Of a DNA stretch of 64,000 nt, positions 28,676-36,787 are shown piece after piece (position 1 is the stretch's first letter; the number at the start of each line of letters is the position of its first letter). The position numbers were made by a program, and so were the translations under genes. Source of the stretch: Pseudomonadales bacterium (lineage in GTDB: Bacteria > Pseudomonadota > Gammaproteobacteria > Pseudomonadales > Azotimanducaceae); contig JADHNI010000004.1 of NCBI GenBank assembly GCA_016779585.1, positions 16,042-80,041 on the forward strand. The letters run 5' to 3'. A model generated the notes under the pieces. It ran no database searches and was not told the DNA's origin. It saw nothing but the letters and a program-made list of their open reading frames with translations.

Positions 28676-29508
28676 TGGGAGCGATGAAAGCATTGAGAAA
28701 GTTGTTTGCAGTTGTATTTTTGCTGCCGGTTGTTGCATTCGCCGCCGGTGGAGGAACCACAATCCCCCTGGACCACATGAAACCGGATCTGGAAGACCAG
28801 GCCTCACTGCAGCGAGGTGCGCGGACTTACATGAACTATTGCATGGGTTGCCACAGCCTGCAGTACCAGCGTTACAAGAGAACAGCAGATGACCTTGGGA
28901 TTCCCGAAGGCCTGATGACTGAGCACCTGATCTTTGACCCGAGTTCAAAAATCGGTGACCACATGACAAACAATCTGTCAGTGAAGGATGCCAAGCAGTA
29001 TTTCGGTTCTGCACCACCTGACCTGACGCTCTATACCAAGTTGATGAAAGGTCCGGATTACCTCTACACCTATATGCGAGTCTTCTACGAAGATGAAACA
29101 CGTCCATTTGGTGTAAACAATCTGCTGTTTGAGAATGTTGGTATGCCCCATGTTCTGGTAGATCTGCAGGGTATCCAGCGAAAAGTCTGCAAGCAGATCC
29201 CGAGACTGGCTCCCAACGGTGGTGAGATGCGTGATCCTCTGTCCGGTGAACCCATTACGGAGGAAGTTTGTGGCGATGAGCTGACAGAAAGAGGATTCAG
29301 CCCGCTGCAACTGGTTGAAGGCACTGGTTCCCTGACTCCGGAAGAGTACGATCAAGTGATTTATGATCTCGCCAATTTCCTGACCTATACAGCAGATCCG
29401 AGCAGGCTGGAGCGTGAGCGCATTGGCGTTTATGTTCTGCTGTTCCTGGCTTTCTTCTTTGTGTTCACCTGGCTCCTTGGCCGCGACTACACGAAAGAGT
29501 TCCATTAG
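28672..29508 (+). CDS. petC: Cytochrome c1 subunit of the bc1 complex
   Basis: Heme c subunit that passes electrons to soluble cytochrome c. 278 residues: signal peptide ('LFAVVFLLPVVAFAAGGG'), heme motif 'CMGCH' near residue 58, later Met-ligand region around 'ENVGMPHVLVDLQG', and a C-terminal membrane anchor ('VYVLLFLAFFFVFTWLLG'). ATGs at 28672, 28675 and 28684 are all possible starts; the first overlaps the petB stop. Confidence 0.97.
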   Translation: MMGAMKALRKLFAVVFLLPVVAFAAGGGTTIPLDHMKPDLEDQASLQRGARTYMNYCMGCHSLQYQRYKRTADDLGIPEGLMTEHLIFDPSSKIGDHMTNNLSVKDAKQYFGSAPPDLTLYTKLMKGPDYLYTYMRVFYEDETRPFGVNNLLFENVGMPHVLVDLQGIQRKVCKQIPRLAPNGGEMRDPLSGEPITEEVCGDELTERGFSPLQLVEGTGSLTPEEYDQVIYDLANFLTYTADPSRLERERIGVYVLLFLAFFFVFTWLLGRDYTKEFH

Positions 29509-29513
29509 TATCC

Positions 29514-29550
29514 GGTTCCCGACCCTTCGGGATCGGGAAACCTAATTTTT
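29514..29550 (+). terminator. Probable intrinsic terminator after petC
   Basis: Stem built on TTCCCGA / TCGGGAA with a UUCG tetraloop, followed after a few bases by five T. It starts 6 nt after the petC stop and separates petABC from sspAB. Confidence 0.7.
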
Positions 29551-29571
29551 GAGACAACTAAGAGGTGAAGA

Positions 29572-30204
29572 ATGGGCGTCGTAGCCAAGCATTCATCAAT
29601 GATTTTTTATTCCGACGGAAATGACCATTACAGTCAGCGCGTGCGACTGGTTCTTGCAGAAAAAGGAGTCGCGGTAGAAATCATTGACGTTGAGCCCGGC
29701 AGCATGCCGGAAGACCTGGCAGGTCTGAATCCTTACAACAGCCTGCCGACACTGGTAGATCGGGACCTGGTTCTTTATGAGTCCCAGGTGATCATGGAGT
29801 ACCTTGACGAACGATTCCCGCATCCGCCACTGTTGCCGGTTTACCCGGTGGCTCGAGCGCAGAGTCGCCTGTTTGTTTACCGCATCCAGCGTGACTGGTG
29901 TGGTTATGTTGATACGATCGTAGCTGGTCGCTCCAAGGACACGGTTATCGATCGCGCGCGCAAGGAACTGCGTGAAAGCCTGATTGCGATCGCACCGATT
30001 TTCGGCGAGAAACCGTTCTTCATGAGTGACGAATTCACGCTGGTTGATTGCTGCGTGGCTCCGATCCTCTGGCGTCTGCCGGTACTGGGAATTGAATTGC
30101 CGCCGAAGCATGGCAAGCCTGTCCAGGACTACATGGAAAGAATATTCCAAAGAGATGCATTTCAGTCTTCACTGAGTGAAGCTGAACTCGATATGCGGGA
30201 TTAA
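29572..30204 (+). CDS. sspA: Stringent starvation protein A
   Basis: Glutathione S-transferase-like protein without GST activity that binds RNA polymerase and affects stress and virulence gene transcription in relatives. 210 residues: thioredoxin-like N-domain ('[20 protein letters not shown]') and helical C-domain. A good Shine-Dalgarno (AGAGGTG) precedes ATG 29572; a second in-frame ATG at 29599 is possible. Upstream of sspB as in most gammaproteobacteria. Confidence 0.95.
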   Translation: MGVVAKHSSMIFYSDGNDHYSQRVRLVLAEKGVAVEIIDVEPGSMPEDLAGLNPYNSLPTLVDRDLVLYESQVIMEYLDERFPHPPLLPVYPVARAQSRLFVYRIQRDWCGYVDTIVAGRSKDTVIDRARKELRESLIAIAPIFGEKPFFMSDEFTLVDCCVAPILWRLPVLGIELPPKHGKPVQDYMERIFQRDAFQSSLSEAELDMRD

Positions 30205-30207
30205 AAG

Positions 30208-30657
30208 ATGCCGGGCAATCGCCTGGCCGTCTCCTTTATGAATTCTTCCGTCCCTTACCTGATTCGAGCCATCAATGAATGGATACTCGATAACGACTGT
30301 ACTCCTTACCTGATTGTTGATGCCACGATGGATGACGTATCCGTGCCTATGGAGTTCGTCAAGGATGGGCAGATTGTCCTTAACATCAGCCCGTCGGCGA
30401 TTCGCAATCTGTCGATTTCATCAGAGTTTGTGATGTTCAGTGGCAGATTCTCTGGTGTCGCCCACGAGATCTATGCGCCTGTTGCGGCGGTTATGGGCAT
30501 CATTGCCAAGGAAAATGGCGAGGGCATGTGGTTTCCGCGAGAAGACGCTGATCCTACGGATACACCTCCGGAAGACAATCCGCCCGGTCCGGCGGATCCG
30601 TCCGATTCGCCGCCAGAGCCTCCGAAGGGCCCCCCGAACCTGAAAGTGGTTAAGTGA
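30208..30657 (+). CDS. sspB: ClpXP protease specificity factor SspB
   Basis: Adaptor that delivers ssrA-tagged proteins to ClpXP. The N-terminal dimer domain includes 'PYLIRAINEWILDNDCTPYL' and 'GQIVLNISPSAIRNL'. A proline/acid-rich linker (about residues 112-140) leads to the ClpX-binding tail 'GPPNLKVVK'. Homology favours starting at ATG 30238 ('MNSSVPYLIRA'); 30208 is given because it lies 3 nt after sspA and no Shine-Dalgarno is seen at either. It ends 1 nt before the convergent dolP stop. Confidence 0.93.
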   Translation: MPGNRLAVSFMNSSVPYLIRAINEWILDNDCTPYLIVDATMDDVSVPMEFVKDGQIVLNISPSAIRNLSISSEFVMFSGRFSGVAHEIYAPVAAVMGIIAKENGEGMWFPREDADPTDTPPEDNPPGPADPSDSPPEPPKGPPNLKVVK

Positions 30658-30658
30658 T

Positions 30659-31183
30659 TCAGTTGATGTACTCAAAGACCTTGACGATTTTTTGCACACC
30701 CTGAGTTTGCCGGGTTACATCCACTGCGGTATCCGCCTCTGCACGAGTCAACAGTCCCATCAGGTACACCACGCCATTCTCGGTCACGACCTTGATTCGG
30801 TCAGCGTCGGTGTCTTCGTTGGTTGCCAGCTTTGATTTAACTTTTGTTGTGAGCCAGGAATCGTTGGTGCGGGACAGTACGGAGGTTTTACCGGCTACCT
30901 GGAGTTCGTTGTGTACCTTTCGAACGTTCCTGAGTGGCTCAACTTCTGCCGTTGCCAATGCGATAAGTTCTGCTGACGGGACCTGGCCGGTGATGAGTAC
31001 GACACCATCAAAGCTGGTCACCGAGATGTTCGAATCCTTCAACGCAGGATGGGCATCTTTGATCCGCTTCATTGCGAGTGATTCATTGCGGGAGTCATCG
31101 AAGGAATCGCTGACGGATGTCGCCGTGCACCCGGAAAGCAAGATCGCAAGAAGAATAGTGGGAATGAGTTTCTGTATAGCCAT
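30659..31183 (-). CDS. dolP: BON-domain outer-membrane lipoprotein DolP (YraP)
   Basis: Division-associated lipoprotein of 174 residues with two BON domains (about 35-105 and 110-174) that bind anionic phospholipid. The signal peptide ends in the lipobox 'LLSGC', with acylation expected at Cys19. BON hallmarks 'FDGVVLITGQVPS' and 'ENGVVYLMGLLTRAEAD' are clear. Encoded after yraN in the lpoA-yraN-dolP group. Confidence 0.93.
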   Translation of the reverse strand: MAIQKLIPTILLAILLSGCTATSVSDSFDDSRNESLAMKRIKDAHPALKDSNISVTSFDGVVLITGQVPSAELIALATAEVEPLRNVRKVHNELQVAGKTSVLSRTNDSWLTTKVKSKLATNEDTDADRIKVVTENGVVYLMGLLTRAEADTAVDVTRQTQGVQKIVKVFEYIN

Positions 31184-31189
31184 GTCGCG

Positions 31190-31546
31190 CTAGTCTAGTG
31201 TAAAGGCGCCTGGTATCCAATTTATCTCGTTGCCAATTGAGACCACATCGAAGCGGTATTCGTTCCAACGCGGGTCATTGTTTTTGCAATGTTTCTGAAG
31301 GAACAAATGTGCAGTGTTTATGATTTTCCGCTGCTTGGATCGCGAGATGGAGTCAGCTCCTGAGCCGTAATTTGGGTTACCCCGGTATCGAACTTCGACG
31401 AAGGCAAGTAGTGAACCCCGCTCCATGATTAGATCGATTTCACCGGTGCGTGCACGATAGTTCCGCTGCACCAGTTGCAGACCCTGTTGCCTGAGATACA
31501 GTTCCGCAGTTCTCTCGGCTTCCCTGCCGGTCACGGTTGAATTCAT
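31190..31546 (-). CDS. yraN: YraN family endonuclease-like protein
   Basis: UPF0102 protein (118 residues) with a restriction-endonuclease-like fold. Conserved signature 'GEIDLIMERGSLLAFVEVRYR' keeps the Asp and the E-x-K-like strand (here 'VEVR'), and the N-terminus 'TGREAERTAELYLRQQG' is typical. Function is not established. ATG 31546 lies just after the lpoA stop; longer readings run into lpoA. Confidence 0.93.
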   Translation of the reverse strand: MNSTVTGREAERTAELYLRQQGLQLVQRNYRARTGEIDLIMERGSLLAFVEVRYRGNPNYGSGADSISRSKQRKIINTAHLFLQKHCKNNDPRWNEYRFDVVSIGNEINWIPGAFTLD

Positions 31547-31548
31547 GG

Positions 31549-33372
31549 TTACAGGCCGAAGATCATTGGTACGGCGCGCACCTCTCCTTCCTGGAACTGC
31601 GCCCACATCAGCGTACGGGTGATCACGTTATCTTCATTCAGTGCAAGCATGCCGGTTGAACCGTAAACGCGCTCATTCGGGTATTCCTTCAGCTGTTGCA
31701 GTCGCGGGTATAGCCGGTGGACGTCGACACCGAGGGCATAAAAGGGGGCCAGTTGTGATGTCGCGGAATCCCAGGTATTGCTGATAACCTGCTGAACGTC
31801 GTCATCGTCGGTCAGTTTCCATGGTATGTCACAGAAACGGAGCCCGTTAAGATCAATCGCATCGATCCGGGAGTTCGATGTCTCGTGTACGTGGGAAGTT
31901 GCGTACACTGGCAGGTCCTCAGCATAGAAAAATGCGAGAGTTGGTTTGATGCCGCGGGCCTGGTTGGTATTGGCGAGCAGGAACACGAACTCAATGTCCT
32001 GCCGTCGCCTTGCAGAAAACTCGAATCGCTCACCGGTTATCCTTCGAAGGTTTGCTGCCCGTTCTTCACTTGAATCAACGTTCAGCAGTGATTTCACCAT
32101 GTCCGAGTAGTCCCGTTGGTTTTTATAACGCGCTGTATCCACGATTACGCCGCCCAGTTCGGTGTACTTCGTGGCAAACGCATCAAAGTTGCGATCTCCC
32201 CAGTCTGTGTCCGGAGCGATAACCAGGCCGCTCATGAGCCCTTCGCGGACGACCTGCTCGGCGACCTGGGCGGACTCATCTTCCGGTGCCAGGCCGAACT
32301 GGTAGAGGTTGGGATTAATTTCTCCTTCAACAGTCCTGTTCAGGGCGATTACGGGAACACTAAGGGGGTGTCGGGCGATCCTGCTGACCTTGTCCCTGTC
32401 TAATGGACCGATAACGATTTCCGCGCCTTCACTCACAGCGGTAGCAAGCGTTTCAAGAATGTCTCCCTGGCTCGAATCATAGATCTTGAGGCTGGAATCC
32501 GGCGTGAGCTGGTAATGTGCGGCTATGTAACCGTCTCGGATGGCACGGCCGATAGCACCAAGGTTGCCTTTGAGAGGCAGCAGCAGGGCTATGTTCTCGG
32601 GTCGTTCTGCAACAATTCTGGATAACATCTGCAGTGAAGCAGGAACGACGACAGCCGCTGAGTGGTTTGGCCAGGCCGTGCGCCATTTTTTCAGGGCATT
32701 CAATTGTCGCAGAGGGTCATTCTGGAAACGCCTGGTCAATGCCGCGAGGGAAAGCCAGCCCCGGATCTCGCTTGTAATACTTTGTTCTGCCTGCTGTTGA
32801 AGGGTTTCTTCGTCCAGCATCAGGAGTGTTGAGAAGATTTCCTCATGATTTTGCTGGCGCTCTTCCGGAGGCAAAAGGCGATTGATGTATATCTCCTCTC
32901 GTGCACTCGCGAGGTAGCTACGACCCATTTTGTAGGCCCGGGCACGTAATCGGCCGGCAGAGATTTGGGTTTTAGTTTCGAGGCGGATGCTTTGCATTCG
33001 GCGATCATCGAGAATTCGAATCGCCGTGCGCGGGTCATCGTCGTAGAGCGCGAGCTCCGCGGCCAGGAAGGAAAAGTCCCTGGTTGTCGAAGTGGTAGCG
33101 TAAGGTGACTCAACTGACGAGAGTATGCGGCGCAGGAGTTCCGGGTCTCCACGTTCCAGGGCAAGGCTGGCTGCTTCGATTCGCAGCTCTGTTGACCTGG
33201 GTGGTACGGTTCTGCCAGCTTCCAGCAGCAGCCGATCAATGCCTTTGTGTGGTGTCAGGATCTTATCGGGTGCCGCCCGGGTAACGCTGTCACTGACGGA
33301 GGTGGTTTCACAACCGGTCAAAAACACGGCAAAAGCAATGAGTGACAGAGTGGTGACTGCTAACTTGTTCAT
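31549..33372 (-). CDS. lpoA: Penicillin-binding protein activator LpoA
   Basis: Outer-membrane lipoprotein that reaches through the periplasm to stimulate PBP1A. 607 residues: signal peptide with lipobox 'FLTGC' (Cys21), an N-terminal helical TPR-like domain (about 30-260), then a periplasmic-binding-protein-like domain beginning 'IALLLPLKGNLGAIGRAIRDG'. First gene of the leftward lpoA-yraN-dolP group. Its presence implies a PBP1A elsewhere in the genome. Confidence 0.94.
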   Translation of the reverse strand: MNKLAVTTLSLIAFAVFLTGCETTSVSDSVTRAAPDKILTPHKGIDRLLLEAGRTVPPRSTELRIEAASLALERGDPELLRRILSSVESPYATTSTTRDFSFLAAELALYDDDPRTAIRILDDRRMQSIRLETKTQISAGRLRARAYKMGRSYLASAREEIYINRLLPPEERQQNHEEIFSTLLMLDEETLQQQAEQSITSEIRGWLSLAALTRRFQNDPLRQLNALKKWRTAWPNHSAAVVVPASLQMLSRIVAERPENIALLLPLKGNLGAIGRAIRDGYIAAHYQLTPDSSLKIYDSSQGDILETLATAVSEGAEIVIGPLDRDKVSRIARHPLSVPVIALNRTVEGEINPNLYQFGLAPEDESAQVAEQVVREGLMSGLVIAPDTDWGDRNFDAFATKYTELGGVIVDTARYKNQRDYSDMVKSLLNVDSSEERAANLRRITGERFEFSARRRQDIEFVFLLANTNQARGIKPTLAFFYAEDLPVYATSHVHETSNSRIDAIDLNGLRFCDIPWKLTDDDDVQQVISNTWDSATSQLAPFYALGVDVHRLYPRLQQLKEYPNERVYGSTGMLALNEDNVITRTLMWAQFQEGEVRAVPMIFGL

Positions 33373-33449
33373 TCGAACTCAGCTACACATTTTCAGCTAG
33401 ACTAGAGCAAGGAATTATCCCACAACTCAACCGAAGCTGTTGTAGTCAA

Positions 33450-34295
33450 TTGTCTACTCTCTATGTCGTCGCAACGCCAATCGGCAATCTCGAAGACCTG
33501 ACCCCAAGGGCGAGGCAGGTGCTTTCGGCTGTGCAGGTCATTGCGGCAGAAGATACTCGACGCACGGGATCCCTGCTTAATCATGCCGGTATTGGTACCG
33601 GTGATCGACAGGCAGAATTGATACCGCTGCACGACCACAATGAGTCAGCCTCAACCGCCAGGGTCCTGGATCATCTGAAAAGCGGGCGAGAGGTGGCGGT
33701 CGTCTCTGATGCCGGTACACCGTTGATTTCAGACCCCGGCTACCAGCTGGTTCGAGCCTGCCATGAGGCGGGTATTCGGGTGGTTCCTGTTGCCGGCCCC
33801 AGTGCACTCGCTGCGGCTCTCAGTGTGGCGGGTTTGCCCACGGACCGTTTTGCTTTTGAAGGCTTTCTGCCCGCGAAAAAGCAGGGCAGGGAAGCACGCC
33901 TTGCTGCGCTCAGGAACAGTGAAGTGACCAACGTCTTCTTCGAGGCGCCTCACCGGATACTTCAGTTTGTACAGTCTGTGGTGGATACCCTGGGTGAGGG
34001 AAGGGAGATGTCACTGTGTCGTGAGCTCACCAAGACATTTGAGCAGGTTGTGACGGGACCTGCGGGCGATTTGCTGGCGCAACTGGAGTCGGGATTGATA
34101 CCAGCTAAAGGGGAGTTTGTGGTGGTTCTCCGGGCTAGTGAGTCCTCACCTGATGCGCTGGACGCTGACAGTTTGCTGGCTGCCTTGCTGGAGGAACTGT
34201 CTCCCTCCAGGGCTGCCGCTGTAGCCGCCAAAGTTACCAGCCACTCGAAAAGTGAACTCTACGAGCGCGCCCTGAACCTTAAGGAACAGTCCTGA
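33450..34295 (+). CDS. rsmI: 16S rRNA (cytidine-1402 2'-O)-methyltransferase RsmI
   Basis: SAM-dependent enzyme that 2'-O-methylates C1402 of 16S rRNA. 281 residues of the tetrapyrrole methylase fold: 'LYVVATPIGNLEDLTPRA' at the N-terminus, 'AAEDTRRTGSLL', 'VAVVSDAGTPLISDPGYQL' and 'VVPVAGPSALAAALSVAG'. The start is TTG at 33450; no ATG or GTG lies in frame nearby. The stop codon falls inside a 19-bp tandem repeat. Confidence 0.96.
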   Translation: MSTLYVVATPIGNLEDLTPRARQVLSAVQVIAAEDTRRTGSLLNHAGIGTGDRQAELIPLHDHNESASTARVLDHLKSGREVAVVSDAGTPLISDPGYQLVRACHEAGIRVVPVAGPSALAAALSVAGLPTDRFAFEGFLPAKKQGREARLAALRNSEVTNVFFEAPHRILQFVQSVVDTLGEGREMSLCRELTKTFEQVVTGPAGDLLAQLESGLIPAKGEFVVVLRASESSPDALDADSLLAALLEELSPSRAAAVAAKVTSHSKSELYERALNLKEQS

Positions 34296-34333
34296 ACCCA
34301 ATAAACAGTCCTGAACCCAATAAACAGTCCTGA
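34286..34333. repeat. 19-bp tandem repeat, 2.5 copies, between rsmI and rnpB
   Basis: Unit ACAGTCCTGAACCCAATAA repeats at 34286 and 34305, followed by a partial copy (ACAGTCCTGA) at 34324-34333. Copies are identical. The first copy contains the rsmI stop codon, and the array lies directly downstream of the rnpB 3' end on the opposite strand. Spontaneous duplication of the rsmI 3' end is the simplest origin. Confidence 0.85.
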
Positions 34334-34344
34334 GGATTGAAGCC

Positions 34345-34682
34345 GGAGTCGGCCGATAAGCCGGGTTCTGTCGTGGGCAATCATTCATCTGTGATACCTG
34401 TCGCCAGGTACCTATAGCGACCTACCCGAATCCCATCGCGGGCCGCGATTACCGGATTCCTATTTGGTCTTGCTCCAGGTGGGGTTTACACTGCCACGCC
34501 CGTTACCGGCCGCGCGGTGCGCTCTTACCGCACCATTTCACCCTTACCCCATCGCTGGGGCGGTATATTTTCTGCTGCACTTTCCGTAGGCTCGCGCCCC
34601 CCAGGCGTTACCTGGCACCCTGCCCTGTGGAGCCCGGACTTTCCTCCCCGACGAATCGGAGCGATTGCCTGGCCGACTCCAG
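34345..34682 (-). ncRNA. rnpB: RNase P RNA (bacterial type A)
   Basis: Read on the minus strand, the RNA starts around GGAGTCGGCCAGGCAATCGC and ends AACCCGGCTTATCGGCCGACTCC-like, so the two ends form helix P1. Diagnostic internal blocks are GGGGAGGAAAGTCCGGGCTC, CAGGGTGCCAGGTAACGCC, GGTAAGGGTGAAATGGTGCG, GAGCAAGACCAAATAG and CACGACAGAACCCGGCTTAT. About 338 nt. The conserved core is complete; exact ends are estimated. It processes tRNA 5' ends with RnpA. Confidence 0.97.
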
Positions 34683-34687
34683 CGCGA

Positions 34688-34716
34688 AGCCTAAACTCTC
34701 TGCACATGTGACTCAA
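34688..34716 (-). promoter_or_regulatory. Putative rnpB promoter
   Basis: On the minus strand TTGAGT (34711-34716) and TAGGCT (34688-34693) are spaced by 17 nt, placing the start about 6 nt downstream, at the predicted 5' end of RNase P RNA. A GC-rich discriminator follows, as for stable RNA promoters. The -10 match is weak. Confidence 0.4.
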
Positions 34717-34935
34717 GCGCCATGTGAGGCGGGATTTTGTGCGGTTTATCGCCGAAAGGAATATAAGCGGAATTTATTATGAGAAATTCATCTTAGCGAG
34801 CGACACCTAACAACTTACTTTAAGTTGGGTTGGTATCTGGCTGTTATCTATCGCTTTCCCAATTGTACCTGCGGCGGGGCTTGGGAATGTGAGCTAAGTT
34901 ATTGTGTTTTAAGGACAAATTGCCAGTTTTGTTGC

Positions 34936-34964
34936 TTGACACTTTCTCGCCCCCTTTCTAATGT
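34936..34964 (+). promoter_or_regulatory. Putative mraZ (dcw cluster) promoter
   Basis: A perfect TTGACA (34936-34941) is followed by TCTAAT (34957-34962, 15-nt spacer) or TAATGT (34959-34964, 17-nt spacer). It lies in the 415-nt gap between rnpB and mraZ and just upstream of the MraZ-box array. No ORF is supported in this gap; 34720-34930 otherwise shows nothing recognisable. Confidence 0.45.
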
Positions 34965-34980
34965 TCGCAGTGAAGAAAAG

Positions 34981-35035
34981 TGGGTAAAAGTGTCATTTTG
35001 TGGGGTATTTCCATTTCAAGTGGTAGAAAGTGGAA
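34981..35035 (+). promoter_or_regulatory. Array of 10-bp phased MraZ-type boxes
   Basis: TGGGT, TGTCA, TGGGG, (CCATT), TGGTA and TGGAA begin at 34981, 34991, 35001, 35011, 35021 and 35031. They are exactly one helical turn apart with 5-bp AT-rich spacers. MraZ in E. coli binds TGGGN repeats separated by 5 nt and represses the dcw promoter; these sites sit just after the putative promoter and 60 nt before mraZ, so autoregulation is likely. Confidence 0.7.
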
Positions 35036-35097
35036 ACCAGGCCCTCCCAAAAAGCGCAGTTACTCCATTTTGCAGTTAATGGGGTGAGTTAAAAGTC

Positions 35098-35550
35098 ATG
35101 TTTCGGGGTGTGAACAACGTGAATGTGGATGCGAAGGGTCGTATAGCCATCCCTGCGCGTTTCCGTGACCAGCTCCTGAATCATTGCAATGGTGAGATGG
35201 TTGTCACCATCGATACCGAGGAACGTTGCCTGCTGATCTACCCGCAGCCTGACTGGGACGATATCCAGCGCAAGGTTGAAGCCCTGCCAAGTTTTAATGT
35301 CGCAGCCCGTCGCGTTCAGCGCCTGTTGATCGGCCACGCCACGGATATCCAGATGGATAACAGTGGGCGGATACTGCTGACGCCACCGCTCCGCGACTAT
35401 GCTGACCTCGAAAAGAAAGGTGTCCTGCTCGGGCAGGGCAAGAAGCTGGAACTCTGGAGTGAGAGTTCCTGGATTGAGCGCAGGGATTCCTGGCTGGAAG
35501 ACGCTTCCAGCCTTGAGCTGCCTGACGAACTCCAGTCCTTATCACTGTAG
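35098..35550 (+). CDS. mraZ: Transcriptional regulator MraZ
   Basis: AbrB-like DNA-binding protein (150 residues) with two MraZ domains that controls the division/cell-wall cluster. 'DAKGRIAIPARFRDQL' (residues 11-26) and 'DNSGRILLTPPLRDYA' (about 84-99) are the paired 'D-x-K/S-G-R' DNA-binding motifs. First gene of the cluster, 8 nt before rsmH, and preceded by phased boxes it probably binds. Confidence 0.97.
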   Translation: MFRGVNNVNVDAKGRIAIPARFRDQLLNHCNGEMVVTIDTEERCLLIYPQPDWDDIQRKVEALPSFNVAARRVQRLLIGHATDIQMDNSGRILLTPPLRDYADLEKKGVLLGQGKKLELWSESSWIERRDSWLEDASSLELPDELQSLSL

Positions 35551-35558
35551 CGCGCGCG

Positions 35559-36485
35559 ATGACGACGGCTCCCCATCAGACGGTCTTGCTTGAGGAGGCT
35601 GTCCACGCCCTCATTACTAATCGCAGCGGCACCTATGTTGACTGTACCTACGGCCGGGGTGGTCACAGCCAGGCGATTGCCGACTCCCTTAATTCCGATG
35701 GACGCCTTTTGGTGGTCGACCGCGACGAGATCGCAGTGGCGCATGCAGAAAACAGGTTTAAAAACGATGGTCGTGTACTGATAGAGCATGGCTCCTTTTC
35801 ACAGCTCAGGAGTTTTGTTGAACGGCATCAGATTGATGGCCTTGACGGGGTGCTCATGGATCTTGGCGTTTCGTCTCCACAGCTTGATGAGGCTGAGCGC
35901 GGTTTTTCTTTCCAGCGGCCGGGACCGCTGGACATGCGGATGAACCAGGCTGAAGGAGAGACTGCCGCAGAGTGGCTTGCGGAGGCTTCGGAACAGGAGA
36001 TAACAGACGTTCTCAAGCGCTATGGTGAAGAACGATTTGCCCGGCGCATCGCGAGAAAGATTGTCGAAACCCGTATTGAGTTCCCGGTCGATACGACCGA
36101 CAAACTGGTTGAGATCGTGGAAACCTCTATTCCACGCCGCGAAAAACATAAACACCCTGCAACGCGAACCTTCCAGGCAATTCGCATCCAGGTGAACCGC
36201 GAACTTGAGGAGCTGGAAAATTGCCTTGCTGATGTTATCGATCTGCTGAGTTCAGGTGGCCGGCTTGTCGTGATCAGCTTTCATAGCCTGGAAGATCGAA
36301 TTGTTAAGCGCTTCTTTCAGAGAATGGCGCGTGGTGAGGAGCTGCCGTCGCGTCTGCCTATTCGGGACGCCGAGATTGAACGTCATGTAAGAATCATCGG
36401 CAAGCCAGTTAAGCCGTCAGATGAGGAAGTCACAGGGAATCGCCGCGCCCGGAGTTCCATCATGCGAATTGCGGAGAAACTGTGA
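35559..36485 (+). CDS. rsmH: 16S rRNA (cytosine-1402 N4)-methyltransferase RsmH
   Basis: SAM-dependent methyltransferase acting on the same nucleotide (C1402) as RsmI, encoded 1.3 kb away. 308 residues: 'HQTVLLEEAVHAL', SAM loop 'DCTYGRGGHSQAI', 'DGVLMDLGVSSPQLDEAERG' and 'SGGRLVVISFHSLEDRIVK'. The stop shares one base with the ftsL ATG (TGATG). Confidence 0.98.
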   Translation: MTTAPHQTVLLEEAVHALITNRSGTYVDCTYGRGGHSQAIADSLNSDGRLLVVDRDEIAVAHAENRFKNDGRVLIEHGSFSQLRSFVERHQIDGLDGVLMDLGVSSPQLDEAERGFSFQRPGPLDMRMNQAEGETAAEWLAEASEQEITDVLKRYGEERFARRIARKIVETRIEFPVDTTDKLVEIVETSIPRREKHKHPATRTFQAIRIQVNRELEELENCLADVIDLLSSGGRLVVISFHSLEDRIVKRFFQRMARGEELPSRLPIRDAEIERHVRIIGKPVKPSDEEVTGNRRARSSIMRIAEKL

Positions 36486-36787
36486 TGCCCGCGATATTGC
36501 GTCTTATCATCGGATGGTTTTTTTCACCCAGACCCATTCTGGGAGCTGCACTGACGTCAGTGTTTGTGGTGTCGGCGATTGGTGTCGCCTATTCGGCGCA
36601 TGAGACGCGCAATATGTACCGCGACCTCCAGCGGCTGGAAAAGAGTCACGATGACCTTGAGCATGAGTATGAAAAGCTGCTCCTCGAGCAGAGTGCCTGG
36701 GCAGACTACACGAGACTAAATGAGCTCGCATTCAAGGAGCTCGAAATGCAGGCGCCGGAAACTGAAGACATGGTGGTGCTCAGATGA
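36485..36787 (+). CDS. ftsL: Cell division protein FtsL
   Basis: Small bitopic division protein (100 residues) that forms the FtsQLB complex and helps activate FtsWI. One membrane helix ('AALTSVFVVSAIGVAYSA') is followed by a periplasmic leucine-zipper-like coiled coil ('LQRLEKSHDDLEHEYEKLLL'). ATG 36485 overlaps the rsmH stop; an in-frame GTG at 36482 is an alternative. Overlaps ftsI by 4 nt. Confidence 0.94.
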   Translation: MPAILRLIIGWFFSPRPILGAALTSVFVVSAIGVAYSAHETRNMYRDLQRLEKSHDDLEHEYEKLLLEQSAWADYTRLNELAFKELEMQAPETEDMVVLR

